Assembly: GCF_000143415.4 (NCBI RefSeq)
Contig: NW_003314295.1
Coordinates: 995,038-1,059,037, forward strand
Reading direction: 5' to 3'
DNA length: 64,000 nucleotides
Source: Selaginella moellendorffii
Lineage: Eukaryota > Streptophyta > Lycopodiopsida > Selaginellales > Selaginellaceae
Shown here: positions 41,714-54,249 of the stretch, in pieces
Numbering within the stretch: the stretch's first letter is position 1
How the letters are laid out: each line of letters opens with the position of its first letter
Translations under genes and position numbers: made by a program
The notes under the pieces: generated by a model
Databases searched by the model: none
Told to the model about the DNA's origin: nothing
What the model saw: the letters and a program-made list of their open reading frames with translations, nothing else

Positions 41714-43392
41714 ATGGAGAAGCGATCGGGGCAGGGCGGGGCGGCATTCCAGGAAGATGAGGAGATGGAGGAAGAGGACAAGGCACCAGACATGGAGGCC
41801 TGGGAGCGTGCGTACGCGGACGATCGGTCGTGGGAGTCGCTGATCGAGGATGAGTCGGGGCTGCTCAAGGCCGGGGACGATGTCCAGCAGCAAAGGCAGC
41901 ACCGGCGGAGGCTGATTCAAGCGTCGGGGCCTCGGATCCAGCGCGGCATCATCAGATATCTCTGCCTCATCCTCGATTTCTCCCGGGTAAGCGCCAATGC
42001 TGATACTTTCTCGTTGAGTGTGATGGAGAGGAAAGAAATATAGGCAAAATGTGTGATGCTTGGGTCATAGAATGCATCGTAGTGTGAAGTTCATCTAGTT
42101 TTCATCGTTTCTTATGGTTTTCGTTGAGTTTCTTCTTCGTTTTCATTCGTGTTTCCAGGATTTTTCTTGCCTGTTCATTGGTTTTCATTGAGTTTCTTCT
42201 TCGTTTTCGTTCGTGTTCAAGCGCATCCAGGAGTTTTCTCGCTGTTCATTGTGGAAATCTTATAGTGACTTAAGTGGTGTTTACTTCCAGGCAGCGGGAG
42301 AGATCGACTTCCGGCCCTCGCGAATGGCAGTCGTCGCGAAAGCCGTCGAAGACTTCGTGCGGGAATACTTCGACCAAAATCCTCTCAGCCAGCTTGGGAT
42401 CATAGTGATGAAGAACGGCATCGCCAGCGTGGTCACGGAACTAAGTGGCAGTCCTGAGGCACACATCCGCGCCTTGAAGTCCAACCTTGAGTCCTTTGGA
42501 GAAGCATCGCTACAAAACGGGCTCGAGCTGGCGCACACATACGTCCAGCACATCCCGTCTTACGGACACAGGGAGGTGGTGATCGTTTTCTCGGCGCTGA
42601 GCACTTGCGACCCCGGCAACATCCTCGAGACTGTCAAGAAATGCAAGGCCGCCAGGATGAAATGCTCCGTCGTTGGCCTCACGGCAGAGATCTACATCTG
42701 CAAGCACATAAGTCAGGAAACCGGAGGATCATACGCAGTTGCTATGAACGAGGTTCGTGTTCTTGCCTCTTTGCCTCGTCCTTCTCTAGACTTACGCGTT
42801 CATTCCAGGGACATCTCAAAGAAATACTTCTGGAGCACGTCCCTCCTCCAGCGGCAATGCCAGACGCCTCGTCTGCGAGCCTGGTGCGCATGGGATTCCC
42901 TCAGCGGGGCTCCGAAGGAGCAGTAGCGATCTGTGCGTGCCACAAGGAGCTGAAGATCGGGGGTGGCTACATCTGTCCTCGCTGCCGGGCTCGGGTGTGC
43001 GAGCTCCCGACCGAGTGTAGCCTGTGTGGCCTGGCGCTGGTTTCCTCGGCTCACTTGGCACGCTCGTACCACCATCTCTTTCCCATTCCCACTTTCGACG
43101 AGCTCCTGGTGGACGCATCGCTCAGAGGCAAGTCGAGCTTTGCGGGGTCTTGCTTTGGATGTAGAATCCAGCTCTCTGGTAAGCTTTCCTTGTTCTTCGT
43201 TTTGCAAGCTTTCTTTCTTTCTTTTCTATGGAGGAGTGAGCTAAAAGTTTTGACAATGCAGGGAGTGGAAGCTTGAGACTGCGGTGCCCTCGCTGCAAGA
43301 GGGATTTTTGCTTCGACTGCGATGTTTACATTCACGAATCGCTACACAATTGCCCGGGGTGCGAGACGCTGCAAGAAGAGGCCGTCACGTAG
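41714..43392 (+). CDS. GTF2H2: TFIIH core subunit p44 (SSL1/GTF2H2)
   Basis: Exons 41714-41986, 42291-42752, 42809-43178 and 43262-43392 give 411 residues. The N-terminal vWA-type domain has the family's [10 protein letters not shown] and LGIIVMKNG. The middle has a C4 zinc module ([29 protein letters not shown]). The C-terminal RING-like domain reads [32 protein letters not shown]. p44 binds and stimulates the XPD helicase in transcription initiation and nucleotide excision repair. The first intron is the longest in this gene (304 nt) and contains a near repeat of GTTTTCATTGAGTTTCTTCTTCG. Confidence 0.95.
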
Positions 43393-43560
43393 CCAGTGGA
43401 GAGCAAAAGGAGGTGAGCTTCGTCACCTTTTGCAAAATTTTGTAGGTGTAAAGGACTCTTGGGGGAAATGGTCGCCATCTTTCTTTATATATTACATTGT
43501 CAATTCTTGTCTTTGATCAATCTAGCAAACCTATGATCATGGCTTTCACAATCTAATATA

Positions 43561-44238
43561 TCAAAACCCTTGTTCTCGCTTCCTTTTCATGAGCATGGCT
43601 TTTATCTCCCTGTGCTTTCGCAGCTTCCCTCCCTCCGTGAAGCGATTCTTACAGTCGTAGCAGCGGTACCTCTTTTGTTTCACATTGTTGTTGTTATACC
43701 CTTCGCACTTGGTGTTGAAAGACTCGCAGAAAACGCATCGAACTGGCTGCTCTTCACTGGGCTTCATGGCAGTGGTGGTGGTGATTGGAGAACAAACCCT
43801 AACACCCCTTGGAGGAGAGGGACGAGGAGCGCTCGCCGAGGATCTAGCCCGAGTTGTAACAGTCAGAGGTGGATTGGAAACCCTGGCTTGGGTCGCGGGA
43901 ACTTGAGAAGCTGGAGCTACCGGATGATCCGGGGCGAGGGCGAGCCTCCTCGTGAACCCACGGAGATCGACGCCATAAGCTGACGTGAAAGGATCCATGG
44001 CCGCCGACGCCTCCTCCGCCACTTTGTTTTGGAGCTGCTGGACGTAGAACTCCCTGGCCGCCATCTTTTGCTGGTAGAGCGCGAGGCCCTCCTCCTCGTC
44101 CGTGGCGTAGTAGAACGTCCGGGGCTCCCACGAATCAATCGCGCGGTAGTGGTCAAGCATGTAGTAGTCCATCGCCATCAGATACCCTAAAGGCTGTGAG
44201 ATAGCGTATTTATAAGGTTTGGGATGATCTTTGGACAA
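43561..44238 (-). CDS. Dof-like zinc-finger protein with the finger at the C-terminus
   Basis: Single exon, 225 residues. Near the C-terminus (about 172-205) lies C-x2-C-x21-C-x2-C, the exact Dof spacing, with shared landmarks: SFNTK, YNN, a KRYRC third-cysteine block, and TEGGKLR after the last cysteine. Typical Dof domains have NTKFCYYNN, RYFC and RRYWTKGGTLRNVPVG. Here the Trp is Phe and the NVPVG tail is replaced by basic KHREIKAMLMKRKRE. The N-terminal part has an aromatic DYYMLDHYRAI and a Pro/Ser/Thr-rich linker. A nuclear DNA-binding role is likely but untested. Classical Dof proteins carry the finger near the N-terminus. Confidence 0.75.
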   Translation of the reverse strand: MSKDHPKPYKYAISQPLGYLMAMDYYMLDHYRAIDSWEPRTFYYATDEEEGLALYQQKMAAREFYVQQLQNKVAEEASAAMDPFTSAYGVDLRGFTRRLALAPDHPVAPASQVPATQARVSNPPLTVTTRARSSASAPRPSPPRGVRVCSPITTTTAMKPSEEQPVRCVFCESFNTKCEGYNNNNVKQKRYRCYDCKNRFTEGGKLRKHREIKAMLMKRKREQGF

Positions 44239-44291
44239 CTCTTAGGGCTAGCTATAAATGTGGCCGCCACCTTTTTTGGATCACCATTTGC

Positions 44292-46331
44292 ATGGAGAGG
44301 CAAGAATGTATCAGGCAATTGGAGTCATGTACCACACTTTCTCGTGCATCCCAGCTGAGATCGCTAGTGGAGCGCACCAGCCATTCGAGAGATACGTTCG
44401 TGTGGAACAAACTCATCGAAGTTTTCGGGAGGTGCGGCGGCATCTCCCAGGCTCGAGAGGTCTTTGATTCTCTGAGGCAATGGAAGAATTGCTACTCGTG
44501 GGTTTTCATGATCTCTGCTTACTCCAGGAACGGACTTGTGGAGGAGGCCAGGCGGACTTTCGATGAGATGCCGGAGAAGAATCTGGTCTCCTGGAACACC
44601 ATCGCTGTGACTTATGCCCAAAACGGGCATCTTGCGGATGCGAAGCGGATCTTTGATTCCATGCCGGCTAGGAATATGGTATCTTTTTCTTCGATGCTGA
44701 CCGCGTTTGCTCAAAACGGGCAGCTGGAAGCCGCCCGGAGTATCTTTGACAGGATGCCCACAAAGAATCTGATCTCCCAGACGGCGATGTTATCGGCGTA
44801 TGCCCAAAACGGGTATCTCGAGCATGCAAAGCAAGTATTTGACTCAATGCCGCAGCACAATCTTGTCTCTTGGAACTCAATCCTTACCGCATTTGCACAG
44901 AACGGAAATCTAATCGATGCTCAAGATACATTCAATCATATGCCCGAGCAAGACTTGATTTCCTGGAATGCAATGCTAACAGCAATCGCCCAAAAGGGAA
45001 AAATGGAGGATGCCAAGAGATTCTTTGACGAGATGGCTTGCCGCAACCTTGTATCTTGGAACTCCTTGATCTCGTCCTTCTCCCAAAACGGACACGTGGC
45101 AGAGGCCAAGAGGCTGTACGAGAATATGCCAGAGAGGGACCAAGTCTGTGCCACCGCAATGCTCACGGCATATTCCCAGCTTGGGAATCTCCGGGATGCT
45201 GAGGCAGTGTTTAGCGAGATGCAGTTCCAAAACTCCATCTCCGCCACCGCAATGCTGAATGCGTATGCCCAAAACGGGTATATCCAGGAGGCCAGAAATG
45301 TATTCGACCAGATCCCCCAAAAGAACGTCATTACCTGGAACTCTATGCTCACAGCCTATACAGAAAATGAGAATCTTACAGAGGCAGAATGCTTGTTTGA
45401 AAAAATGCCGGAGTTGGATCTTGTTTCATGGACTACCATGCTATCGGCATATGCGCAAGAAGGGCATATCCAGAAAGCTAAGCGTATATTCGATAAAATG
45501 CCCGAGAAGGACAGGGTTGCATGGACAGCAATGCTGAGGACATATGCCCTGTGTGGGAATCTGGAGTATGCTAGGTGGATTTTAGAGAATATGCCTGAGT
45601 GGGACACGGTAGCCTTGACTACCATGCTAGCTGCATATGCCCAAAGTGATCACTTAGAACAAGCAGAATGTTTGTACACAAGGGTTGACGAAAAGAATCC
45701 GGTGCTCCAAACTGCAATGCTAAGTGCGTACAATATCAATGGAAACTTGATCGAGGCAAAGAGTGTGTTTGATCAAATGGGTCAGAGGAGTATGGTCTCG
45801 TGGAACTCGATGCTCTCGGCATATGCCCAGCACGGGAATGTCGAAACTGCGAAACGAATCTTTGATGAGGTACACGAGAGGAGTGCCGTGACATGGATTG
45901 CTATGATGTCGGCATATGCGCAGAATGGGCATTTCCGAGAAGCCCTGTTCTTGTTCCGCGAGATGAATAGCTTCCAGATCTTCCTCGACGATGTTTGCTT
46001 CATCTGTGCGTTGCACGCTTGCAATCACGTCGGCAAGACGAACGCCGCCAAGTCGTGCTTCGTTTCGATGAGCTTCGACTTTGGTGTCTCTCCGACGAAG
46101 CGCCACTACTGCTGCTTCGCGGATCTCATCGCCCGCGCGGGCCACCTCCGCGACGCCGAAGATCTCGTGCTAAACATGCCATTCGTGCCGGATAAGTCCG
46201 ACTGGAGATCTCTCCTGGGCGCTTCCAAGTCTCACAGTAGCGCCAAGCTTGGGGCTCGAGCGGCGCATCGAGTGCTTGATATGGATCCCTGCGACGCGCC
46301 CTCTTACGTCCTCCTTTCGACCATAAGCTAG
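44292..46331 (+). CDS. PPR protein built of S-type repeats
   Basis: Intron-free, 679 residues. About 16-17 nearly identical 31-residue S-type repeats run from residue 40 to 540 (recurring NxVSWNSMLTAYAQNG and AKRIFDxMPEKN phrases). They end with a PPR-E-like region (CFVSMSFDFGV; LLGASKSHSS; YVLLSTIS) and no DYW domain. Such proteins bind organellar RNA one base per repeat. The low divergence between units suggests recent internal expansion. The start is the first ATG of the frame; a second lies nearby. The divergent Dof-like gene starts 53 bp upstream. Confidence 0.92.
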   Translation: MERQECIRQLESCTTLSRASQLRSLVERTSHSRDTFVWNKLIEVFGRCGGISQAREVFDSLRQWKNCYSWVFMISAYSRNGLVEEARRTFDEMPEKNLVSWNTIAVTYAQNGHLADAKRIFDSMPARNMVSFSSMLTAFAQNGQLEAARSIFDRMPTKNLISQTAMLSAYAQNGYLEHAKQVFDSMPQHNLVSWNSILTAFAQNGNLIDAQDTFNHMPEQDLISWNAMLTAIAQKGKMEDAKRFFDEMACRNLVSWNSLISSFSQNGHVAEAKRLYENMPERDQVCATAMLTAYSQLGNLRDAEAVFSEMQFQNSISATAMLNAYAQNGYIQEARNVFDQIPQKNVITWNSMLTAYTENENLTEAECLFEKMPELDLVSWTTMLSAYAQEGHIQKAKRIFDKMPEKDRVAWTAMLRTYALCGNLEYARWILENMPEWDTVALTTMLAAYAQSDHLEQAECLYTRVDEKNPVLQTAMLSAYNINGNLIEAKSVFDQMGQRSMVSWNSMLSAYAQHGNVETAKRIFDEVHERSAVTWIAMMSAYAQNGHFREALFLFREMNSFQIFLDDVCFICALHACNHVGKTNAAKSCFVSMSFDFGVSPTKRHYCCFADLIARAGHLRDAEDLVLNMPFVPDKSDWRSLLGASKSHSSAKLGARAAHRVLDMDPCDAPSYVLLSTIS

Positions 46332-46337
46332 AAACTT

Positions 46338-46435
46338 CGCCAAAGCACAATGCTTCAATCCAATTCGATGCAAGCGCAGATCCAAAACGATCCAGCATTC
46401 TATGCTCAAGAATTGTAGGATCTCGCCCATGAGAC
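46338..46435 (+). repeat. Partial copy of the 5' end of the next PPR gene
   Basis: The sequence around TCCAATTCGATGCAAGCGCA and CAAAACGATCCAGCAT matches 47453-47553 closely, with a deletion of about ten bases. It copies the leader and first 20 or so codons of the PPR gene at 47477. It ends at the ATG of the small gene at 46429. Confidence 0.8.
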
Positions 46436-46811
46436 ACGACCATTTTAGTCTTCGGAAGCAGTGGATTGAGGAAGAACAAAAGCAACTGTTGAGCTCAGTC
46501 AATGGTCTCTACAAAGTTGGCGGTAGAGTTTCTTACGTAGTCTTCCGTGGGCACAGACTCGCAATTATTGGCAAATGGTGTCTACCTCTCCACTATGATA
46601 CGCAAGAGGATGAGGTTCTGGAGCTTGTCACCATTTCGAAGAGCCTTGATGAATCTGAGGTCTGTTGCTGCTGGTGTCTCTAGCCTACACGACGCTATCT
46701 GATGCAAAAGAACAGGTTCGATGCTATGGCTTGAAGAAAGGGAACGTAGACGAGTTTCTCTTGCTCAGCCCGCTTTGGAAGTTGAAAGCGGGCAAGGCCC
46801 CAACACTGTGA
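46429..46811 (+). CDS. Small orphan gene between two PPR genes
   Basis: Exons 46429-46659 and 46716-46811 join in frame to 108 residues across a 56-nt intron. The predicted protein has alternating strand-like segments (VSYVVFRGHRLAIIGKW; VLELVTISKSL; VDEFLLLSPLWKLKAG) and no signal peptide. I recognise no family. Its start codon lies in the stretch copied from the neighbouring PPR gene, so transcription may use a duplicated PPR promoter. It could also be a decayed fragment. Confidence 0.35.
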
Positions 46812-47476
46812 TCCTAGCGTTCGAGATTGGGGAGAGACACGAGGAACCGGGGTGGCGCAAACTTGGTGGAGTTCTAGGTTTTTTGCCGCAAATCCTTGAA
46901 GTGGTTCTTTTCACTCGCCAAGGGACGCGGAAATGCAATGACCCTGACTTTGAGCTGTTATTCTGGCGTAAGTGTTGCCATCTTTGCCTCACTTGTTTGT
47001 GCACCATCAATTGACATAAAAATTATTTTTATCATTATTATTTTTAATGATAAGATAAAATAAGCATTCTTGTAGAGGACCACAGCTTCGTTTCCTCAGA
47101 AATATTGCCTGCTACTTTCACCGTGATCCAGTTGGAGAAACTGAAACAAAGTGTAGCTTTCGTACCCCAGTAGATTCTCTCTTTTGCTTACTTCACATCT
47201 TTCTTTTGTTTGAATAATCCAGTGCTTAAAGTATCCTGATAAGAGCGATTCATTGCTTCGAGAGGTCAAAGTCACGCTAATGGTAGAAGATGGATGAACC
47301 ACAGATGGTAGATATGTCCAATTGCCGAGAATGCTTAATATCATACAAGCGATGGATCGATTGACAAGGGTACGGGAATGCCAATCTTTCATCTTTAGAG
47401 AGAATGGAGAAGATTTTATTTTGTAGCACTATATAATTCCAAAGATGATCACCAAAGAACTGTCTTCCAATCCAAT
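46812..47476. other. Intergenic DNA, no secure gene
   Basis: About 0.66 kb. A frame continues past the orphan gene to about 47014, but it belongs to an alternative reading of its second exon. The rest is AT-rich with no recognised feature. The last 25 bases are the part duplicated upstream. Confidence 0.35.
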
Positions 47477-49258
47477 TTGATGCAAGCGCAGGTCCAAAAC
47501 GATCCAGCATCCTATGCTCGAGCTCTCAAGAACTGCAAGGATCTCGCCCATGGCAGAGTCCTCCACACGCAAATCCTCGCCAGCGAGCACCGGGAGAGCG
47601 TCTTCTTGGGCAACCACCTTGTGGAGATGTACGGAGAATGTGGCAGCGTTGTGGACGCGCGAAGGGTCTTCGATGAGATCCAGCCGCCCAATGTGCACAC
47701 GTGGACGATCATGCTCAAGGCGTATGCCCGCAATGGGCACCTGGCCCAGGCCAAATCCCTCTTCGACGATATGCCCGTACGGAATGTTGTGTCGTGGACG
47801 TCCATGCTGGCGGCGTACGTGCAGGGTGGCCAAATTGACGACGCGAGACGAATATTCGACTCCATTGCCAGAAAGAATGTTGTGACTTGGAATGTTATGT
47901 TATCAGCATATGCCGTTGATGGGCATTTTTGCGAAGCGAAAGAATTGTTTGACCAAATCAAGGACAAAAACGTGGTTACTTGGACTATTATGTTGTCAGC
48001 TTACATACACTGTCAGCCATTGGGTGATGCAAGAATATTCTTTGGTTCCATGCCCAAGCGCAATGTGGTGTCTTGGAACTCGATGCTTAGTGCATATGCC
48101 CGTAATGGGGATTTAGAAGAGTTAAAACTTCTGTTTAAAGAAATGCCTCACCGCGACGACGTATCGTGGAATATTTTGCTTAAAACGTACTGTTTGCGTG
48201 GTGATTTGCATGAGGCTAGGAAATGTTTCGAGAAAATGCCGAGAAGAGACGTGGTGTCTTGGACTACCTTACTTGCAGCATATGCCCGCCAGGGGCATAT
48301 GCTGGAAGCGTTAGAAATGTTTGAAAAGATGCCACTTCGCGATACAGCGGCATGGAACTGCATGATAAACCTTTGTGTTGAGAATAATTATCTACCGCGA
48401 GCAAGATCTATCTTTGAGAAGATGGAAAGACGAGATCTCGTTTCGTGGAAGACGATGATCGGAGCTTACACTGCGAGTGGCAATCTCGACCAAGCGAAGG
48501 ATCTCCTGGATCAAAACCCATTCCAGGACGTGGTTTCTTGGACCTCTTTGATCTCGGCCTGGTCCCAGAGGGGCGATGCTACATCAGCGTTTAGGATCTT
48601 TCAAGGAATGGTTATGGAGGGAGTGACGCCCAACGCGATCACCTTCTTGGTCGTGATCGATGCCTGTGCCGGGAGCGCCGATCTTGCCAGAGGCCGAGTT
48701 GTCCACCAGATCATCCTGGAGGAGCAGCCCAGCATCGTGCTCCACGATATCGCGCTGGGAAACTCGCTGCTCAATCTCTACAGCAAATCCGGGAGTGCGG
48801 ACGATGCAAGGGAGATCTTCGAGCGCATGAAGCAGCGCGATGAGATCAGCTGGAACTCGATGGTCGCGGCGTATGCTCGATCGAAGAAACCATCGCTGGC
48901 CCTGGAGGTTTTCCGTGCCATGAATCTGGAAGGCATCGCAGTGACCGAGGCGACGCTAATTCACATCATGGCGATGTCCAGCCATGCCGGATCTCTGATC
49001 AGCGCGAGGGATTGCTTTGTTTCCACGTCCCAGGATTTTGGAATCGATCACAAGCTGGATCACTACAGCTGCATGGTGGATCATTTGAGCCGAGCTGGGA
49101 AATCTCGCGAGGCGGAGGAGCTGCTAAGATCCATGCCATTCGAGCCCGATTTGATCGCATGGAAATCTCTCTTGGGCGCTCGAGAGGATAATTTACAGCG
49201 GGTAGATTCTAAAACTTCCTATGTTCTAGTCAGTAATAACTTCTACATTTTCACTTGA
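47477..49258 (+). CDS. PPR protein (S-rich PLS type)
   Basis: Intron-free, 593 residues. An N-terminal P/L unit (YARALKNCKDLAHGRVLHTQIL) precedes about ten S-type units (VVSWTSMLAAYVQGGQIDDAR and similar). A final PLS triplet (NAITFLVVIDACAG, IALGNSLLNLYSKSG, ISWNSMVAAYARS) and a short post-PPR region end at IAWKSLLGAR. The E domain is cut short, as in its neighbour at 44292. The two lie in tandem and share their repeat style, so a local duplication is likely. Confidence 0.92.
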   Translation: MMQAQVQNDPASYARALKNCKDLAHGRVLHTQILASEHRESVFLGNHLVEMYGECGSVVDARRVFDEIQPPNVHTWTIMLKAYARNGHLAQAKSLFDDMPVRNVVSWTSMLAAYVQGGQIDDARRIFDSIARKNVVTWNVMLSAYAVDGHFCEAKELFDQIKDKNVVTWTIMLSAYIHCQPLGDARIFFGSMPKRNVVSWNSMLSAYARNGDLEELKLLFKEMPHRDDVSWNILLKTYCLRGDLHEARKCFEKMPRRDVVSWTTLLAAYARQGHMLEALEMFEKMPLRDTAAWNCMINLCVENNYLPRARSIFEKMERRDLVSWKTMIGAYTASGNLDQAKDLLDQNPFQDVVSWTSLISAWSQRGDATSAFRIFQGMVMEGVTPNAITFLVVIDACAGSADLARGRVVHQIILEEQPSIVLHDIALGNSLLNLYSKSGSADDAREIFERMKQRDEISWNSMVAAYARSKKPSLALEVFRAMNLEGIAVTEATLIHIMAMSSHAGSLISARDCFVSTSQDFGIDHKLDHYSCMVDHLSRAGKSREAEELLRSMPFEPDLIAWKSLLGAREDNLQRVDSKTSYVLVSNNFYIFT

Positions 49259-49263
49259 GCCAC

Positions 49264-49285
49264 TCTATATAAGCGATTTTAGGGC
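49264..49285 (+). promoter_or_regulatory. TATA box and telo-box-like motif of the PP2C gene
   Basis: TATATAAG at 49266-49273 lies 31 bases before the PP2C start codon and only 8 bases after the stop of the PPR gene. TTTTAGGGC follows at about 49276. The whole promoter-to-ATG interval is 46 bp. Confidence 0.5.
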
Positions 49286-49304
49286 TCTTCACTAGGTCAA
49301 GACA

Positions 49305-50135
49305 ATGGAGAGCTTGGTGGGAGTGGGGCAAAGCATTGGTGATCGCGATTACATGGAGGACTATTGTAGCTATCTAGATCTAGAGCATAGTCTCCTGGCC
49401 GGGGTGTTTGATGGGCACGGCGGCGATCAAATCGCAAGGTTTTGCTCGGAGAATTTCCTCCCTCACGTAGCTGGGAAGCTGGAGGAAATGGGCGAGGACG
49501 ATCACTGCTATCGCGAGGCTTTGCACGACGCGTTCCTGGAGATGGACGATAAGTGTTTGAAGGAGTGTGATTACACCAAGTTGGACGACAAAGGCGATGA
49601 GATTGTCTCCGGCAGCACGGCGGTGGTGGCACTCGTCCAGCCTCGGGAAAAAATCCTCACGGTCGCAAGCGTCGGAGACTCGCGGGCGATCCTCTCCTGG
49701 AACAAAATGGCGGTGGATCTGGCCATCGCTCACGAGCCCGAGATCCCCGAGGAGCAGTCCAGGATCGAGGCCGCGGGGGGGAAAATCCAGCCCAACGGCA
49801 GCGTCACGGGCAAGGACGAGCGGGGAATGCTGGCGATGTCGCGATCGATCGGCGACTTCGATTTCAAGCTGGATCCGGAGCTGGCGCTGGACGAGCAGAT
49901 CGTGATCGCGGTGCCCGAGATTGTGGAGGAGGAGCTCAAGGGCGACGAGGATTTCCTGGTGCTATCGTCGGATGGGATCTGGATGGACAGCCAGCAGGTC
50001 GTGGATCTGGTGGGAGGGATGATGGGGAGAAAGGTTCCACTGGGCGAGATATGCCAGAAGCTTATCGAGAAGGCTGATTCTGACGACAACATGACGGTGA
50101 TCATTGTAGATCTCGCAAAACTGAAACAAAGGTGA
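49305..50135 (+). CDS. PP2C-type protein phosphatase
   Basis: Single exon, 276 residues, a minimal PP2C domain. All key blocks are present: RDYMEDY, VFDGHGGD, GSTAVVALV, VASVGDSRAIL, MSRSIGDF, LSSDGIW and SDDNMTVIIV, which supply the metal-binding aspartates. The usual W-D after DGI is W-M-D here, a one-residue change next to but not at the metal ligand. Mg/Mn-dependent Ser/Thr phosphatase; the substrate is unknown. Confidence 0.94.
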   Translation: MESLVGVGQSIGDRDYMEDYCSYLDLEHSLLAGVFDGHGGDQIARFCSENFLPHVAGKLEEMGEDDHCYREALHDAFLEMDDKCLKECDYTKLDDKGDEIVSGSTAVVALVQPREKILTVASVGDSRAILSWNKMAVDLAIAHEPEIPEEQSRIEAAGGKIQPNGSVTGKDERGMLAMSRSIGDFDFKLDPELALDEQIVIAVPEIVEEELKGDEDFLVLSSDGIWMDSQQVVDLVGGMMGRKVPLGEICQKLIEKADSDDNMTVIIVDLAKLKQR

Positions 50136-50345
50136 GGAATTGGAGAGAGAGAGAGAGCATTTTTAAGAACCCTAAATCTGCCCTAAAATGTTAAACAAAG
50201 ATTTACTTTACTTTTTTAATCTTTTATGTGCCCTAAAATGTACCAGCTTACATTGAAGGGTTTAGGGTTTTTCAAAAAAGTAGTTAATTTTAAAAAACCC
50301 TAAACCAGTTACGTTAATTTACTTTACTTTTGGCAGGCAACAAGA
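50136..50345. promoter_or_regulatory. Intergenic region with three telo-box-like motifs
   Basis: AACCCTAAA at about 50168, GGTTTAGGGTTT at about 50260-50271 and AACCCTAAACC at about 50297-50307 lie between the PP2C stop and the next gene. A CCCTAAAATGT-type phrase also occurs twice, at 50181 and 50230. Confidence 0.5.
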
Positions 50346-51124
50346 TTGTGTTTGAGTGAAACGAAGAAAGACGAAGAACAAGGAAGGCACAGAGGCATGA
50401 GCCGCGCATACCTGGCTTTATTCTTCCTTGCGCGCCTCTTGCTCGAGATCCGCAATGCCGAATCGCAGTGCGCCGAGCTCCAGAAATACGTCGAGCTCTC
50501 GCAGGCCTGCGACTTCTACTTCGATGGCTACCACCATCTTCCTCCCATCCTGGAGCTCAAGAACAACGAGAGTCTCACGCCTTCCATCTCCACCAGGTAA
50601 AGAGCTCTCTCTCACCTCCAAGAGCTCACGCAGCGTGATTTCTTTCCTCCAGGGACGGGAAGAAAGTGCTGAGGATCGGGGAGATCGCGCGCTGCAAAGC
50701 TTATTTCGCTGCGTCCTTCACGTTCGTCGGCGTTGGAGGAACTGGAGACTGTCACAACCAGTTTAGGATCAACAAGAACAATCAAGTAGAGCTGGCTCAC
50801 TTTGGTCAGCAGCAGGGAGCTCTCGTCGATCCGTTGCAAGCCAGTGCCATTATCCTGTTCCTGGATCAGCTGGAGCTCGAGGATGGGACCTGCTTAACCG
50901 ATGGAGATCACGACACCAAGTACATCGAGAGCCGGAGGTGTGTCTCGTTTCTTACCATGCCTCACCTCCACGCCGAGGTCGCAGCTCCGGTGGTGGTGAT
51001 GAAGGAGTTCGTGCTCTTTCGCGAGAAGATCATGCTCGAGTTTATCCAGACGATGAGGAAGATCCAAATGAACCTGAGGCAGATGATCCAGGAGCGCCTT
51101 CTTCAGCAGTTGCCGACGTATTGA
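50346..51124 (+). CDS. Secreted protein of unknown function
   Basis: Two exons, about 50346-50596 and 50653-51124. The likely start is ATG 50397, giving a signal peptide (SRAYLALFFLARLLLEI) cut near AES-QC. The longer start at 50346 would bury it. The mature part has several cysteines (QACDFYFDGY, GDCHNQF, DGTCLTDGD, RRCVSF) that could form disulphides. It ends with a long amphipathic helix (FREKIMLEFIQTMRKIQMN). No family was recognised. Extracellular or vacuolar location is inferred from the signal peptide. Confidence 0.6.
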
Positions 51125-51424
51125 AGGCTCGAGGTCGTGGTATCCATCGGACCGGTCTTTTGTTGTTATTCTACCACCAGCCTGAAACGACAAGATAATT
51201 CTTGAGAAACAGAACAAAAAAAGAATAAACCATACTCTCTCGGTCGGCTGTCCTTTAGGAGATTATCGCGTTTGACGTTGGAAGTCGCATCTTTGCTACA
51301 AGCGAGACAAGTGAAACACGCAATGCTGCCGGCCTAAAAAATAAAAATCAAGTGCAGGCTCGTTCCTGTTCATTAAGGTCCTCTATAAATTGCAGAAAGA
51401 AATTCCGAAATCAATCACCTGGCA

Positions 51425-54249
<2,825 letters not shown>

